Assembly (NCBI GenBank): GCA_029706075.1
Contig: JAINUG010000138.1
Location: 310,001 to 374,000, forward strand
Source: Aldrovandia affinis
Lineage: Eukaryota; Chordata; Actinopteri; Notacanthiformes; Halosauridae
Length of the DNA: 64,000 nucleotides
Direction: 5' to 3'
A model generated the notes under the pieces. The model was given only the letters and a program-made list of their open reading frames with translations. It did not search any database and was not told where the DNA came from. Positions within the stretch are counted from its first letter, which is position 1; the number at the start of each line of letters is the position of its first letter. A program made the translations under genes and the position numbers. Positions 41,482 through 53,985 of this stretch are shown in pieces.

Positions 41482-41945
41482 ATAAAACGAATAGTTCCAA
41501 TCCTGAATGCTGATTGGTCAATCCACCTTCCTAGCAGAGCTGATATACATGATACAACATGGCTAAATATAATTTTCATACATCATTTTAATATCATTGC
41601 TCCTTCCACTAACATAAACAGCCTCGATATTGAAACATTATAAGCAATCAACCCTAATAAAACATTTTTTCTTTTAACATATAATTTAGTCACCTTGGGT
41701 CAATGTCCAGATCGTCAATATGAGCTCTCTGATGTGTCGAGAACAAAATGGCCATTCACTTCAGAACAGCAACGGCAATGTCAAAATAAATATGACTTTG
41801 TGTGAATGCTAGCTAAGTTCAGAAATGGAACTCTCCTTGTTTAGTGACTGAATAATTATCTAGTTGAAGGATACACCTTATAACCTAGGGGGTTGCTGGA
41901 ACTCTGCTTTGTGTTGTACCTAACAACACCCCCTAACTGTGCTGA
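41482..41945. other. Possible interspersed repeat, family unknown
   Basis: The stretch from gaatagttccaatcctgaat and gctgattggtcaatccacc to gttgtacctaacaacacccc has the feel of a dispersed fish repeat, but I found no TIRs, tail or target duplication. Confidence 0.28.
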
Positions 41946-42687
41946 TATTCAAAATATAAGTTCTCATTCCATATTGCTTTTGTATCATGTTCTATGAACA
42001 TTATGAACATCTTCTTTATGTTGTGGAAGGTGAAACCTGTTGCACACTTTCTGTTCCTACTTCCTTTTACCACTTTTTCATATTCCTTGGCAGGCAAATA
42101 CATGAGAGAAACCTTCAGCAGCAAAATAATCTTTATTATTTATTTTAAATCTACTTTATTGGCTCATTTCAGACACTGTGATGTACACAGCATGCTTTTA
42201 TGCAAGTGTTTTTTTTAAATGAATTGATATAAGCAACTCTACGTGCCCTTAGTTATATTTATGAAGTGGGTGGGTCTTGACTGACATTAGGCTGATGGAA
42301 GGGGATCTGGCTGTTGTTGAAAAAAATGAGACAAGGAAGAACAAAAACAGCAAAAATGAGTAGTCGTATATGACACTGGGAGAGGTGGAGGGACGAGTAG
42401 AGAGCTGCGCCTCCCTTTTGACTGCTGTCAGATGCTCCTGTTCCCTCCCACAGCCTGGAGAGGACTACAGGACCTTGGACAGCAGCGGCCTCACTTACAG
42501 ACAAGCTCACCTGAGGCTAATGAGCAATCAACTCAACTGTGAACCATTGCCTTCGTTAGGCCATTATAAAAGCACAGCCTGCCAGAGTTTTTTGGGGGTA
42601 TGGAGGAAGAGGTGCTCCATGTTTCTGGTTTGTTTCCTGTCCACTCACTGCCTGGCAGGGTAACTGCCCCTGCCACCTTGCTACACA

Positions 42688-42749
<62 letters not shown>

Positions 42750-44823
42750 ATAATAATAATAACAATCACCATAATTTTAAGACAAAAAATGGACAGGGGA
42801 GGTTATATCTCCTCCTCCTGTAATGATGTTTTTACCATGAAACAACCAAGGGTACTGCAATTCTAGGATGAAATGTACAAAGAGATTGAGTGCCAAAATT
42901 GCAATGTGTATGCTTGAGGAACTGAGGAGGTGAAATAGCAGGGCAGGGGGGCATGCAAAAAAATCTACTTCAGTCTCATGCCTCTCTCCTGACTCCTCAA
43001 GAGCAGATTATAAATGAAATGACTGGGGAGCACTCTTTGACTCCAGCTGCTGGGAAACTTCTCATTCAAACAGTAATATGAAAGTGCACCCCCCCGTAGT
43101 TATTCTGCTGCACAGGGGTGACCCTATAAAAGCCTTATAGCCACTTATAGCAGCTCAATATGAGTCATGTAGACTGTTTTTCTATTTTTCAATGTATTGC
43201 TTTATTTGTCTGGTAAAGTTTCTTGTTGCAGAGGGCTGTAATTAAAAAAACAGGTAAGTACAATTTTAGAACTGTGTGTATCAAATTATAATGCATATAC
43301 TAGTAATATACAATGGTTATATTCACTTTATATGGAAGCATTATACTGTTAGCATCTATTATATTCTTATAATGGTAAGCAGTTAATTGCACAGATGGAG
43401 GCAGTAATAACGGATTAAATATTTAAACATATGTACATATAAATAAAATATGTTAAATGTTTGCTGCATATTTTTACAAATGTCTTTTACATTTTGAATT
43501 TCAAATTTTTACATATTTTTACTGTTGACTGACATTCATATATACATATTTAAGAGGTGTGCTCTTAATGTAGTTCGATATTTCATTGTGGCATATTTGC
43601 TTCCTAATTGGACACATGTAGTTTCCCAATACAATAAAAATTCAAAAGGATAGAATTTCAGAAATTCCTAACAATGTTCAAACTCAAACAAAGAAAAGTA
43701 AGAATTCCAACCTGCAACCTGAACTCAACTTGTCATTATAACTATTATTATAACAACTGTTCTGGTATTATCAATATATAATAGCTGATTATACTAAGCG
43801 TGTCAAGTGTGATGATTTAATTTAGATTGTTACATGCTAGTAATATCATTATGGCAAATAAAATAAAACTCATATCATGTTATTGGTCCCAGCCTATACT
43901 GTATATCATTGTCTTCATATAATACTTTCCTGTTGTCAGGTTTGAAGCACAATGTCCATCGGGGAATTAACTCTTATTGTATTATATTATGAGTTAAATA
44001 AAAAAAGCTTCTTTATTGCATTGTCATGTCAAACCACCATAAAAGACAACTGTGTTGTTAGTTTGGTTTTTGAGGAAAGACTTAATTTTTATATATTTAT
44101 CAGATTGTTTGAAGGTCATTTTCACAGGATATTGGTTCAGAAAAACATTTACAGCTTTTATCTTTTATCTAAGCAGCTACATGTTGTTTATTTCACTGGC
44201 TGTTCAACCAGTAGTTCAACACAAAAACTGGTTCTAGTCCAAGTGAGAATAGTTATCTTGATGTTTTGAGTTCAAACTGTTGTCTGTTATATCTGGTAAT
44301 TAACTTGTGTCAGTTGTTAGCTCTTATGACAAAGACGAATCAAATTTAGTTAGTAATGAAGTCTGAAGTATAATTGTTCATTTTAGATTTTTTGGTCAGT
44401 TGAGCCAGCCAATATTGTCTAAAGTATTCAGTGATACAGGACTGTTGTATGGCTCCTTAAAGTATATGGGATAATTACCCTCTATGCTTCATACCAATCT
44501 CCCTTGGCAACTACAATCACAGAAAATATCTTGAGTTAATTCATTGTTTAGAGGGGAAGTTGCTTTGCGTAATGACTCCAATTGCGCTGACCTAAATGCT
44601 GAAATATGACCTGAAATATGCTGGACAGGAAATGGCTGCAATTGAAGCTTCTCCACTTCTTAGCAACAAGATCTCGGGCCAACAATTTGGGTATAAATGC
44701 TATGCATTTTCCCCACAGTCTGAGTGTGGCATAATGAATGCAAAATTGTACATATTAAGGACCTAAAGACTATAGGAAAGTGTGAACATATGTTTCTAGT
44801 TAAGTTCAACCATGTCGTATGAC
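41946..44823. other. Unassigned sequence
   Basis: No gene recognised apart from the TAG microsatellite at 42688-42749. The frames around 42.5-42.9 kb are translations of the microsatellite. The 43.95-44.27 kb frame (105 codons) has hydrophobic character but no family signature. Confidence 0.5.
42688..42763. repeat. (TAG)n then (TAA)n microsatellite
   Basis: About 20 TAG trinucleotides (42688-42749) grade into about five TAA units. Confidence 0.95.
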
Positions 44824-44826
44824 TTA

Positions 44827-46173
44827 GGCCATGTCCACACTAATGCGGATACATTTGAAAATGCATCTTTTTTTCTCCACTTTGCCCTTCCATCCACACT
44901 AAGATAGCATTTTCTTCACTGAAAACAGACCTTTTCGCAGACGCTCTCCCAAGTGGATAAATTTGAAAAACGCTGGTTTCGTGGTGTAGTATAGACGGGA
45001 AAGATGGAGGCTTTAAAAAACGCTGACATATGATTGAGTATGTTTGGTGTGGTATGAGAAGAGTGAGAAATGTACTCACAAAATGTATTGATCCATGAAA
45101 TATGATCAAAATAGCAGACCTTTTTCTTTTACTTCAGAAGGGCAGGAATCTGTCTATTTCCTAGCCTGGACAATTACAAAGTGTTACACTAAATGTGAAT
45201 GTGAAACTGTAAGTTGAACACTTTGTTGTCAATTTTAAAAATGACAAGACAACGACATCCTTTCTTATGTTGTCATTTATTTTCAACTATTAGATTTATA
45301 GTTATGTCAAAGAGGTAGTGTTCTTTTTGAACTTGAATGATGACATGGTCAAGTCCACAAATACAGAAGTTTGGAGAAAAAAAAGACAAGACCTTCTAAT
45401 ATTCACATTTTTCAATACATTTTTTCCTGGGACACTGTTGTTTAACAAGAATAACATGTGAATGTATAATACAACTGGTGAAACGTTAACATCTGTTGTT
45501 ATGTTGTGATGTATTTTCACTCAATTAATTTTCACAAAAAGTTTGTTCAAATTGTACTCATTGCAAACATGAATAACCTTAAACTTCAGTCCACAAATAA
45601 ATACTGGTATGAGAAACAAGTATAAGAATGCCTTTTACATTTATAGTTTGTCAATATCTTTTCAATACTGGGTAAACACAAAGATAACACAGCATGTATT
45701 TATGGACAACTCGTCCAATTTTAACTATTTCAGTAGTAACATAATATTTATGTAATATAGGCTTGCAAAGTTGTGCAAGTGCTGTTCTACTATCTAATTT
45801 GATTGCTTTATTGGAGTTAAGCATAGCAGCATTCCTACGTAAGAGACAAAGCACTTTGCTCTGGTTGTCAGATTTTCTCTGTCTCGTGATTTGGACATTT
45901 TGAGAATATTAACTTACTTAAGAATCATAACTAAATTACTAGAACACTGCTTCTTCATGCTTGTAAACAAAGTGCTTAGAATATAGCGTAACCCTGCTCC
46001 GTTACTGCCTCGGGTATCCTGCACATATCCATTTAAGAAATGTAAGCGTTTTTGGCATTTCAGTGTGGACGGCCAAGTTTTTGAAAATGTTGTGAAAACG
46101 CTAGTGTGGACAGAAAACCTTTAGACACGAAAACTGCGTTTTTAAATGTATCTGCATAAGCGTGGACATGGCC
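44827..46173. mobile_element. TIR element with TTA duplication, Harbinger-like
   Basis: The inverted ends begin GGCCATGTCCACACTAATGC and GGCCATGTCCACGCTTATGC and stay similar for about 40 bp. Both are flanked by TTA (44824-44826 and 46174-46176), the classic PIF/Harbinger target. It is 1347 bp long with no transposase. Extra tgtggac motifs near both ends (about 44890 and 46063-46120) suggest subterminal repeats. Confidence 0.8.
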
Positions 46174-46285
46174 TTAATGAGAACAAGAATCCGTGTAATC
46201 AGAGGGCCAGGGACAACAAAGTTCACCTATCCACTTATGTTAGGTACGCAAATGCAGTCAGCAAACGTTATTACACACTATTCCA

Positions 46286-47119
46286 GGGGCCTGTCTCACG
46301 AAGCAGGATTAGTGGGTTAGTGAGCTAACTTTGGGCTTAAGCCTGGCTTTTCGGGCTCACAACTGTGGCTCATTTTTAACCTGATTGCATCGCCATGGTA
46401 ACTTATGCTGCAAACCTAACCTGCTTCGGAGTAGGTTAAGTTCAGGTTAACAGATCGAATCCTATAAAAAGCTTGCCCCTGCACCAGTCAGCTCTCTGCA
46501 AAATGGCCTCACCAATCCTAGAGAATTGGGTAATCTGAACAGATGCTCTGCGGAGGAAATATTGTACCCTTGCAAGCTTCTAGAGATGCATGTCACAAAT
46601 GCTATTCGTCAAAACCATGCGATCACTGTGCAACAAACTGTATGTATTTCCCTACATTTTCTAGCCACCGGTACATATATGTATTCCGTTGGTGCGGATA
46701 ACCTGAGCAAACATACAGTTTATCTAGTTATATATATATATATATAGTTATCAATAATGAATAAAATGTACTGCTGCATATTAAGTGCAGTGTAATTTTC
46801 TCATATGATTCCCGAGTGATTGGTGCAGTAGATTGCACTCACATGTGAGACTGTAAACAGTGAGCCCACAGTTAGCTCGCTAACCCACCAATCCTGCTTC
46901 GTGAAACAGTGCTCTGGATATCTCCTGTGTTGTGTTGCAAACGCCGCCCCTTTTGTGTGCACACACTCATAGCTCTAACAATATATCAGCGTTGACAGAG
47001 CGAGTTGATAGCCACCATCGTGAGACAGGTTAGTCGTAATTGCCTTTGTTAGGCTTTGTGTAGCCACCTAACGCAAAGATACCCTGACTATGTTGAACTG
47101 CCTTCATGAGACAGGCCTC
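46286..47119. mobile_element. Harbinger-type element with transposase remnant
   Basis: The left end GGGGCCTGTCTCACGAAGCA continues ggattagtgggttagtgagc. The inverse of the whole block occurs at 46871-46915, and a shorter inverse of the tip (gccttcatgagacaggcctc) lies at 47101-47120. There are thus two candidate right ends, perhaps from nesting or rearrangement. The 3-bp target duplication was not resolved. A transposase fragment lies at 46500-46720. Confidence 0.65.
46500..46720 (+). pseudogene. PIF/Harbinger transposase N-terminal fragment
   Basis: From about 46503 (ATGGCCTCACC) the sequence resembles the start of fish Harbinger transposases. After a frameshift, the 46526-46747 frame reads AITVQQTVCISLHFLATGTY and then SVGADNLSKHTV, close to the conserved LTVxQxVCIALRFFATGxF block and the following SVGDAxxLSKxTV motif. 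The DDE catalytic region is missing. Inactive. Confidence 0.7.
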
Positions 47120-47500
47120 AGATCAAAGAGAGGAGTTTTTACTACTAACTCCATACTAAATAACCTTACTACATGTGTTTGTGCTAATCCCCACCCCAAA
47201 ACAACCTGCAAACAAACAACCCCATTCCACCAACTTTTTTGTGCAAGTGCTACCAAAACAGGGATGAAAATACTATCCTTAGCATAAATGTCATATTATG
47301 TGCTTCCACCACTCTGCGTATCTCCAAAATACCAAAAACCAACCACGTGCATATATTTCAAATTACAGAAGTCGGAAATAGTATACACAATGCTTAATTA
47401 ACATCAGGATCTTTACTATCACTGGTGTAAAAAGGCAACCATTTTAATCAAAACAAATCTCATTATTCATTGGAAAAAAGGGTCATTAGGGGGTTGCGTG
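47120..47500. other. Unassigned spacer
   Basis: No element or gene recognised between the Harbinger-type element and the solo LTR. Confidence 0.45.
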
Positions 47501-48034
47501 TGTCACGAATGGTACCGGAAAACCAGGCACGGACCCAGAAATGCAATAATGTCTTTTATTGCGTAAACAACAGGCAATTTTGGGTCGGGAACGAGACTGG
47601 GATACAGACGAATACGGGAGCACTACCAAAAACACGATGAAACAAAACACGGGTAAACAGATAAACCGCTGGAGAGTTGTGTAGGCATAAGCAAAGCACA
47701 AGACAATCTGGCAACGAATATGGGAAAACACACAGCTTATATACATTTAGACATAACAAGAAACAATCAGAAATTAACACGAATGCAGCTGACTGCAATC
47801 AGACACATGAGGAATAAGTGAAAAGGAAAATACAATGACGAGACAATCAGGAAATGAACATGGGAAACAAACAGCTAACTACATCAGACATAACGAGAAA
47901 CAGGTGAAACTGATAATACATTGACGAGACTAGAAACAGGTAAGCGAAAGTAAAAATACGGACCGGACAACTAGGAAAACATGGAAAAAACTACAAACAC
48001 TTAACTACGGGGAACACGAACACGAGGCGTGACA
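47501..48034 (-). mobile_element. Solo LTR, different family
   Basis: It reads TGTCACGAATGG to AGGCGTGACA, 534 bp with TG...CA ends on both strands. The 5-mers next to it are GCGTG (47496-47500) and GGGTG (48035-48039), a duplication with one mismatch. A minus-strand aataaaagacatt near 47545-47560 suggests polyadenylation and minus orientation. No internal retroelement sequence is adjacent. Confidence 0.75.
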
Positions 48035-48151
48035 GGGTGAGATTAATTTAAAATCTATAATGTATCTAATGCTAAATTAGCTAGTTAGTTAAGGTGCAGA
48101 TGTTACATACCCTAGCTGGCTTGCTATCTACTCTATTATAGTGCTTGTTTG

Positions 48152-49240
48152 CAGTGGTGGTCCTGGCTCACTTGGTGCCCTAGGCGAGATCAGTCATACC
48201 TCCCCAAGCCCCAGGGAGGCCACACAAAACAAGTACCTATGTTGTAACAAGGCACAATAGGCACCCCTTTTATTTGAAGAAAATACACTAATAGACAAAG
48301 AAATACTGAAAAATATTGCACACAAATATTAAATTGTAAAAATCCAAGATATATACAAATAACACATTTAAATTGAACAATAAATAAAAATAAATGGACA
48401 AATAAATGCTTCTTTTAAAATGAACACAAAAATGAGGTGCTGTCCAAGACAAATAAGAACACTGAAACACATTGCACACTAATTAAAAAATTGAAGGTGC
48501 ACACAAATCAAACTTTTTCAATACTGGCTGGCTCAATGTGGCTGAAGGTTTATTACGCACAAACCAGACTTAAGATAGCTTCTACTGTGTTGCTGCTAGT
48601 TAGGCTGGACTATACGCATGTTACCTAGCTAGTAGTAAGCTTATAGTGATGCAGTATAGTGCTATTATTACCCAAAAAAATTAACAGAAAATTTTCATGA
48701 TGATAGTCAAGAAAGGCATTTTTTAGAGAAAGTTCAGTGGCATTATAGCCAAAGTAATGTTAACTAAATGCTTGCACTACTACCTAGCATTAACTTTAGT
48801 ATAGCAATTGATGCAATACCTAGCTAGCACAATTATTTACTAGACTACTTCAAAACGCAACATAATGTTCATGATGAGATGACATAACATGTACCTTTAT
48901 CTTTGACCCATTTCTCCTCTTCTTATTTTCTATTTTTTCTGAACTGATTGATAGCTGTACAGTGTGAGTTTGAGAGGTGCTATTGACCTCCACCCGTCCC
49001 AACTTTGGCCTTCTAGCAGGTGAGGTCTAGGAGACTTCATAGGTTGACAGACAGCAGAAGCAGTGGGATGAAAAAGTCACATCATGCCTGCCCAATGCTA
49101 GCGCAGCGCTGAGCGCAGATGAGTGAGACTGAAGTGAGCGCACGTCTGTGTCTCTATATCGACAGTTGTGCGCGTGCGACCCTTGCCAGTGTGCCGTCCT
49201 AGGTGACTGCTTATGTTGCCTATGCCAGGATCCGCCACTG
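48152..49240. mobile_element. hAT-type non-autonomous transposon
   Basis: The ends are CAGTGGTGGTCCTGG and, inverted, CAGTGGCGGATCCTGG. They are flanked by CTTGTTTG (48144-48151) and CCTGTTTG (49241-49248), an 8-bp duplication with one mismatch, diagnostic of hAT. The 1089-bp body holds no transposase frame. Confidence 0.85.
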
Positions 49241-49911
49241 CCTGTTTGTTAGATATAGTATAAAATAGGGCTGTGACAGTATGACATTTTCACGGTATGA
49301 TAATCGTACTACTCAATATCATGGGTTTCAGTATATCACGGTATCAGCTTTTAAGCAACAAAAAAAAAAGTATCACACAAAGTCTACAACTCGATCCGTT
49401 TATTGTATGGTTCCTTGCGGATTTATATATAATTTCAATTGAAAAATAAAACAAAATATGCAACTGTATATAGTAATAGTAAATGAATAGTGTAATTGTA
49501 TGTTTACATCAATTTAAATCATTCACTTTGCGAATTAAGCACCATTTTGCTTTATCGCCTTATCAGCTTATCAGATCTAGTACTATATTAAGCTACTCAC
49601 TTTTTCCATTGTGGCATAACATGAAGGATGATGGTCACACAGGCGGAATGCACGGTTTGACGTGTTCCCTCCTCTGGCCATTACATGTTTCCCACATTCT
49701 CTTCAGGGGAATTTCGTTCTCAACAACAACACCATCTTTTTTTCTGAATCCACACGTGAGTCCACACGGATGAATGAGTTCGCTTTTGGGGGGGATATAA
49801 TTAGTCATTACAGACGGCTTCGGCATCGGAATCAGCATCGGACATCGCAAGTTTTATAAGGGACTGCAAACTGAGATTTATGTCATGTAGCTAGCTAGTT
49901 AATAACAGCTA

Positions 49912-50970
49912 CACTCTATGGTCAAAAGTCAGTGGACACCCCTACTAATTATTGAGTTCAGGTGTTTCACCCACACCCAACAGGTGCATAAAATCCAGCA
50001 CATAGCCATGCAATCTCCACAGACAAACATTTAGATTTCAGAATGGTTCGTAAAGAGCTCAGTGACTTTAAACGCGACACTGTCATAGGATGCCACCTTT
50101 GCCACAAATCAGTTCATGAAATTTCTGCCCCACTAGATGTGCCCCGGTCAACTGTAAGTGCTATTATTGTGAAGTGGAAGCGCCTAGGAGCAACAACAGC
50201 TCGGCCACGAAGTGGTAGACCACGCAAACTCACAGGGGCCGACAAGTGCTGAAACACATATTGCGTAAAAATCGCCTATCATCTGCTGCATCACTCACTA
50301 CAGAGTACCAAACTGCCTCTGGAAGCACCATCAGCACAAGAACTGTGCGTCGGGAGCTTCATGGAATGGGTTTCCATGGCCGAGCAGCTGCACACAAGCC
50401 TCACATCACCCATGCTGGAGTGGTGTAAAGCATGCCGCAACTGGACTCTGAAGCAGTGGAAATGTGTTCTTTGAAGTGATGAATCACGCTTCACTATCTG
50501 GCAGTCTGATGGACGAATCTGGGTTTGGCGGATGCCAGGAGAACGCTACCTTCCGGAATGCATAATGCCTACTGTAAAGTTTGGTGGAGGAGGGATAATG
50601 GTCTGGGGCTGTTTCTCAGGGTTTGGGATAGGCCCCTTAGTTCCAGTGAAGGGTATTCTTAATGCTACAGGATACGAAGACATCTTAGCCAATTATTTGT
50701 GCCAACTGTTTGGAGAACGCCGATTGCGAGCCAGGCCTTCTCGTCCAACATCAGTGCCTGACCTCACAGATGCTCTTTTGGCTGAATGGGCACAAATTCC
50801 CACAGACACACTCCAAAATCTTGTGGAAAGTCTTCCCAGAAGAGTGGCAGCTGTCATAGCCGCAAAGGGGGTCCAACTCCATATTAATGCGCATGGTTTT
50901 AGAATGGGATGTCCAACAAGTTTATATAGGTGTGATGGCCAGGTGTCCACTGACTTTTGGCCATATAGTG
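49912..50970 (+). mobile_element. Tc1/mariner transposon, family A copy 2, internally deleted
   Basis: The TIRs are CACTCTATGGTCAAAAGTCA and, inverted, CACTATATGGCCAAAAGTCA, each next to TA (49910-49911 and 50971-50972). Relative to copy 1 at 1-894 it lacks roughly 170-190 bp after the [10 protein letters not shown] codons, with the junction near a shared tttgg. It therefore keeps both TIRs but loses part of the catalytic core. Confidence 0.93.
50043..50900 (+). pseudogene. Tc1 transposase (family A copy 2), core deleted
   Basis: ATG at 50043 opens MVRKELSDFKRDTVIGCHLC, with the first HTH and a GRPRKL linker. A 4-base deletion near 50236 shifts frame. The 50246-50428 frame carries the second HTH (STISTRTVRRELHGMGF). 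Further breaks follow, then [19 protein letters not shown] and [13 protein letters not shown] from 50532. The internal deletion removes the second D and the E motifs seen in copy 1, joining [13 protein letters not shown] to [13 protein letters not shown]. The first D position is also damaged (tgaagtgatgaatcacgc, frame lost). Confidence 0.87.
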
Positions 50971-51298
50971 TACCTACCAGGGTTGGGAAATGTGAGGGAG
51001 CTGTCTGTACATTCACAATCGCATTGTAAACAAAACAAAATGCAAGAACTGCCAAAGAGGTGGTGGGATTAAATGACATTAGCAGACACCCCAGGTCCAG
51101 TATTATATTATTTAATATGGGTTATTTAGACATTTTAGCAGGGTAACGGTTGAAATATTTAATTCCTTGCATGAAAATAGCTTTGCCATGTGATTTACTA
51201 TCACGGTATTACGTTAAGTTTATGATAGTACTATTTCATATTTTAATATTGTAGTATACTGTCATACTGGGATACTGTCACCCGCCTAGTATAAAATA

Positions 51299-52461
51299 AA
51301 TGTGTGAAGACGCCCAGTAAACATGCAGAGATCATGTGCAGAAGGTCAAAATACTCCTTTACCGGGCACAGGGCTATGGCAGCAAACTACGAGGAAGGGA
51401 TTGATCTGAAAATAGCGGATGTAATCGGTTACCAAATTGGTAGAAAAACGGGATAAGATCAGAAAACAAAATAAAAAACTAAAACTAAAAATAATAATAA
51501 TAAACTGAAATGGAAATTAATATATTCATATTTCCAGCCTTGGGTCATGCATTTATTGCAAAATGTTCAAATAAATAAATACAAAATAAAAACTAAAAGT
51601 AGTGTAAAGGTAAAACATAATTTAAATAACAAACCTACTATAGCCTTTGGCCCTAGAATTTCTTTAGAAAATGTTTGAAGCTATGATGTGCTAAAATGTG
51701 TACATAAAGGTTGTGGGGAGAAACATTACAATTTAAGAGATATGGGATCCATAGGGTTAACAGTACAATGACTTTTTTTGGCTGTTAATGAAAGAACATT
51801 TGATACTGATTTGCTCGCAGGGGGGCCTTTTGGAAGATCACCTGCGGGAAGGAGACTCCAGTACTTTGATTTTTCTGAGGACAATTCTGTCTGGCTCATC
51901 TTCAGTCGGTAAGGAGAGGGCCAAAGGAACCTTCCAAGAAAAGCAGACTGGTTCACAGATGTACAGAGAAAGTCTTCAGAATGTCATTCTCTTGGGGATT
52001 GTTGGGTGATTGTGAATCTCTTTCATTCTGTGGATTAAGTGGGGGTGTGGAAGCAGGGATGGGTCAATGATAAGTGAAAGAAGTTAAGAATGTCCAGTTA
52101 CAAAACATCTAAACATATGTTCCAAAGGTGAAAGATTCTGGTGGTTCCATAATGGCATGGAGCACATTTTCCCATACCCTTAGAAGGCAAGGTTTATGTC
52201 AATCATTACTTAGTGGTAGTGAGTGATCATTTTAACCAAGCATTTCTTTCCTGCAGGGCTGTATTTCAAGATGTCAATGCTGCCGTCCACTGAGCACAAC
52301 AGCATTTTTCACATCCATCAGCTAAGCGTGAGTTGATTGACTTTCTTGTAGAAGAGTGGTGTCATATTGCTCCTGAAGAATTTGCAGGTTAATATTTGAT
52401 AACTGAATCAAGGATACTAAAATCATTTATAAAGTTGATATTCTAATTATTGTAATAATTG
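51299..52461. other. Unassigned sequence
   Basis: No gene or repeat recognised; the 51.7-52.0 kb frames are present on both strands without domains. Confidence 0.45.
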
Positions 52462-52673
52462 CAGAGATGGCCAAAGCTGGTCCTGGAGAGCCACAGACTG
52501 CTGTTTTTTTAATCTATGTACATCCTAAAATTAGCAACCAATTTAGATCAAGTACACCGGGTGAGGTAAGTTTGATTGTTTAATTAACTACTTTAAATGA
52601 TCAATTAAGTGCTGAGTAGCAATAATATCCAGCATGCCCTACAGCTATCCAGGATCAAGGTTGGCCACCCCTG
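52462..52673. mobile_element. Short hAT-like MITE
   Basis: The ends CAGAGATGGCCAAAGCTGGT and, inverted, CAGGGGTGGCCAACCTTGAT, continuing tcctgga, form imperfect TIRs of about 28 bp. The body is 212 bp. The flanks (AATAATTG and GATTAGAA) do not give a convincing 8-bp duplication, so the class is tentative. Confidence 0.62.
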
Positions 52674-53810
52674 GATTAGAACAATAATACTGAGGACATG
52701 TTACAAATCAAAATTCTTGAAGCAAACTGGACATTTCTCAATACTATGTTTTACCCATACCACTTTGGTTATTTATGGATATCACTCTTGTGTAGAGTCT
52801 TATTTTCTTGATCCATCCAGAAATACTGTCCAGTGTCCTTCCAAAAGCTGCCAAACAGGCTGTTCAGGGATAATGGTGAGAAGTCCTGCATAAACATACC
52901 AGAAACATGCCCGTATGAAACTGTATTATATTAAATTCTGCCATAACAGGAAAAGCGACCCAAGGTACACTGTCCTATCTTAACTGAAGTTAGGATAATG
53001 CATATTGCTGAAAGGCCCTAACTTCTTTCAATAATTAATTATTGTTCTAACCTTTAGGATTGAGTGGAACGTGTCCAAACTTTACTATGTTTTTCAACTG
53101 GCTTCAATAGCAGTCCCAACACATATCTGTTTTTTGCAGACAATATTTTCATTTGCAGTTAGCCACGCGCATTTCTATGGCGTAAATAGGTCCAGATCGC
53201 ACTTATTCCCATAACATTTTAAAGACCCTTTTGACCAGACAAAATGACAATCATTTCCGTAACCTAAAAAAAACCTTTACAAATATTATTTGGCCAGTTG
53301 GTATGCACCCAAAATCAGTTTCACAACTCTTGGCATCCTGATCCTCGTACATGTGATACATTTTTTTTCATCTCAAGCAAGTGAACCTGGCCCACATTAC
53401 AATGAGCTACTGCAGAACTAATTTTAAGTTTGGAAATCAGAGAACCATGCTACATGTCACCACCTCAGCGATTCCCAATTTACCTTATATGGGTATAAAA
53501 CACCATACCACTAAGACCCAAAATGTCACCAACTTTTTATATTAGGGAGCAAAACCATTTTTTTCTTCTTTCCTTCCATTGTTAGTTGAAGATTAATTAA
53601 ACCATCATCCTCTTCCTTGTGCCACAGCTTATTTCAGTAATTCTGAGATTTTATGGATCTTCTATTTGAAATTGCTTGTGATGTGATGCATCATGGCATG
53701 TTGTAGTCTTTTTAAGGTAATCTACTGGATAATGGAAACAATATTCTGCTACAAACACTGGCATAATTCCTCTATTATTCCATGGCAGTCTTGTGTCCTA
53801 TTCTATGGGG
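52674..53810. other. Unassigned AT-rich sequence
   Basis: Nothing recognised. Confidence 0.45.
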
Positions 53811-53985
53811 GATGCAGGAAGGTAGTGAAGTGGGTAATGCAGGGAGATGTGGGGAGGTGTTCAAGTGGGGGAGATGCGGGGAGGTGGTAAAGTGGGGATA
53901 ATGCGGGGAGGGGGTAATGCAGGGAGATGCAGGGAGGTGGTGAAATGGGGAAGACGCAAGGTAGTCGTGAAGTGGACCCTACAAA
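53811..53985. repeat. Degenerate G-rich minisatellite
   Basis: About six irregular units built from gatgc(a/g)gggaggtggt and gaagtgggg with unit lengths of about 24-30 bp. The 150-codon minus-strand frame at 53803-54255 (Pro/Ser-rich) is its translation and not a gene. Confidence 0.8.

Larger units (their letters stand above)
49268..51286. mobile_element. TIR element hosting a nested Tc1
   Basis: The left end GGGCTGTGACAGTATGAC matches inversely the right end (right end inverted: GGCGGGTGACAGTATCCC). A perfect 12-bp direct repeat, TAGTATAAAATA, flanks it at 49256-49267 and 51287-51298. Without the nested Tc1 it is about 960 bp and has no transposase. The long duplication does not fit one superfamily cleanly; eight of the 12 bases could be a hAT-type duplication with a chance extension. 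Confidence 0.72.

Noticed and set aside
42556-42772. Poly-Leu/poly-Thr/poly-Val frames
   Set aside because: Products of the TAG microsatellite in different phases.
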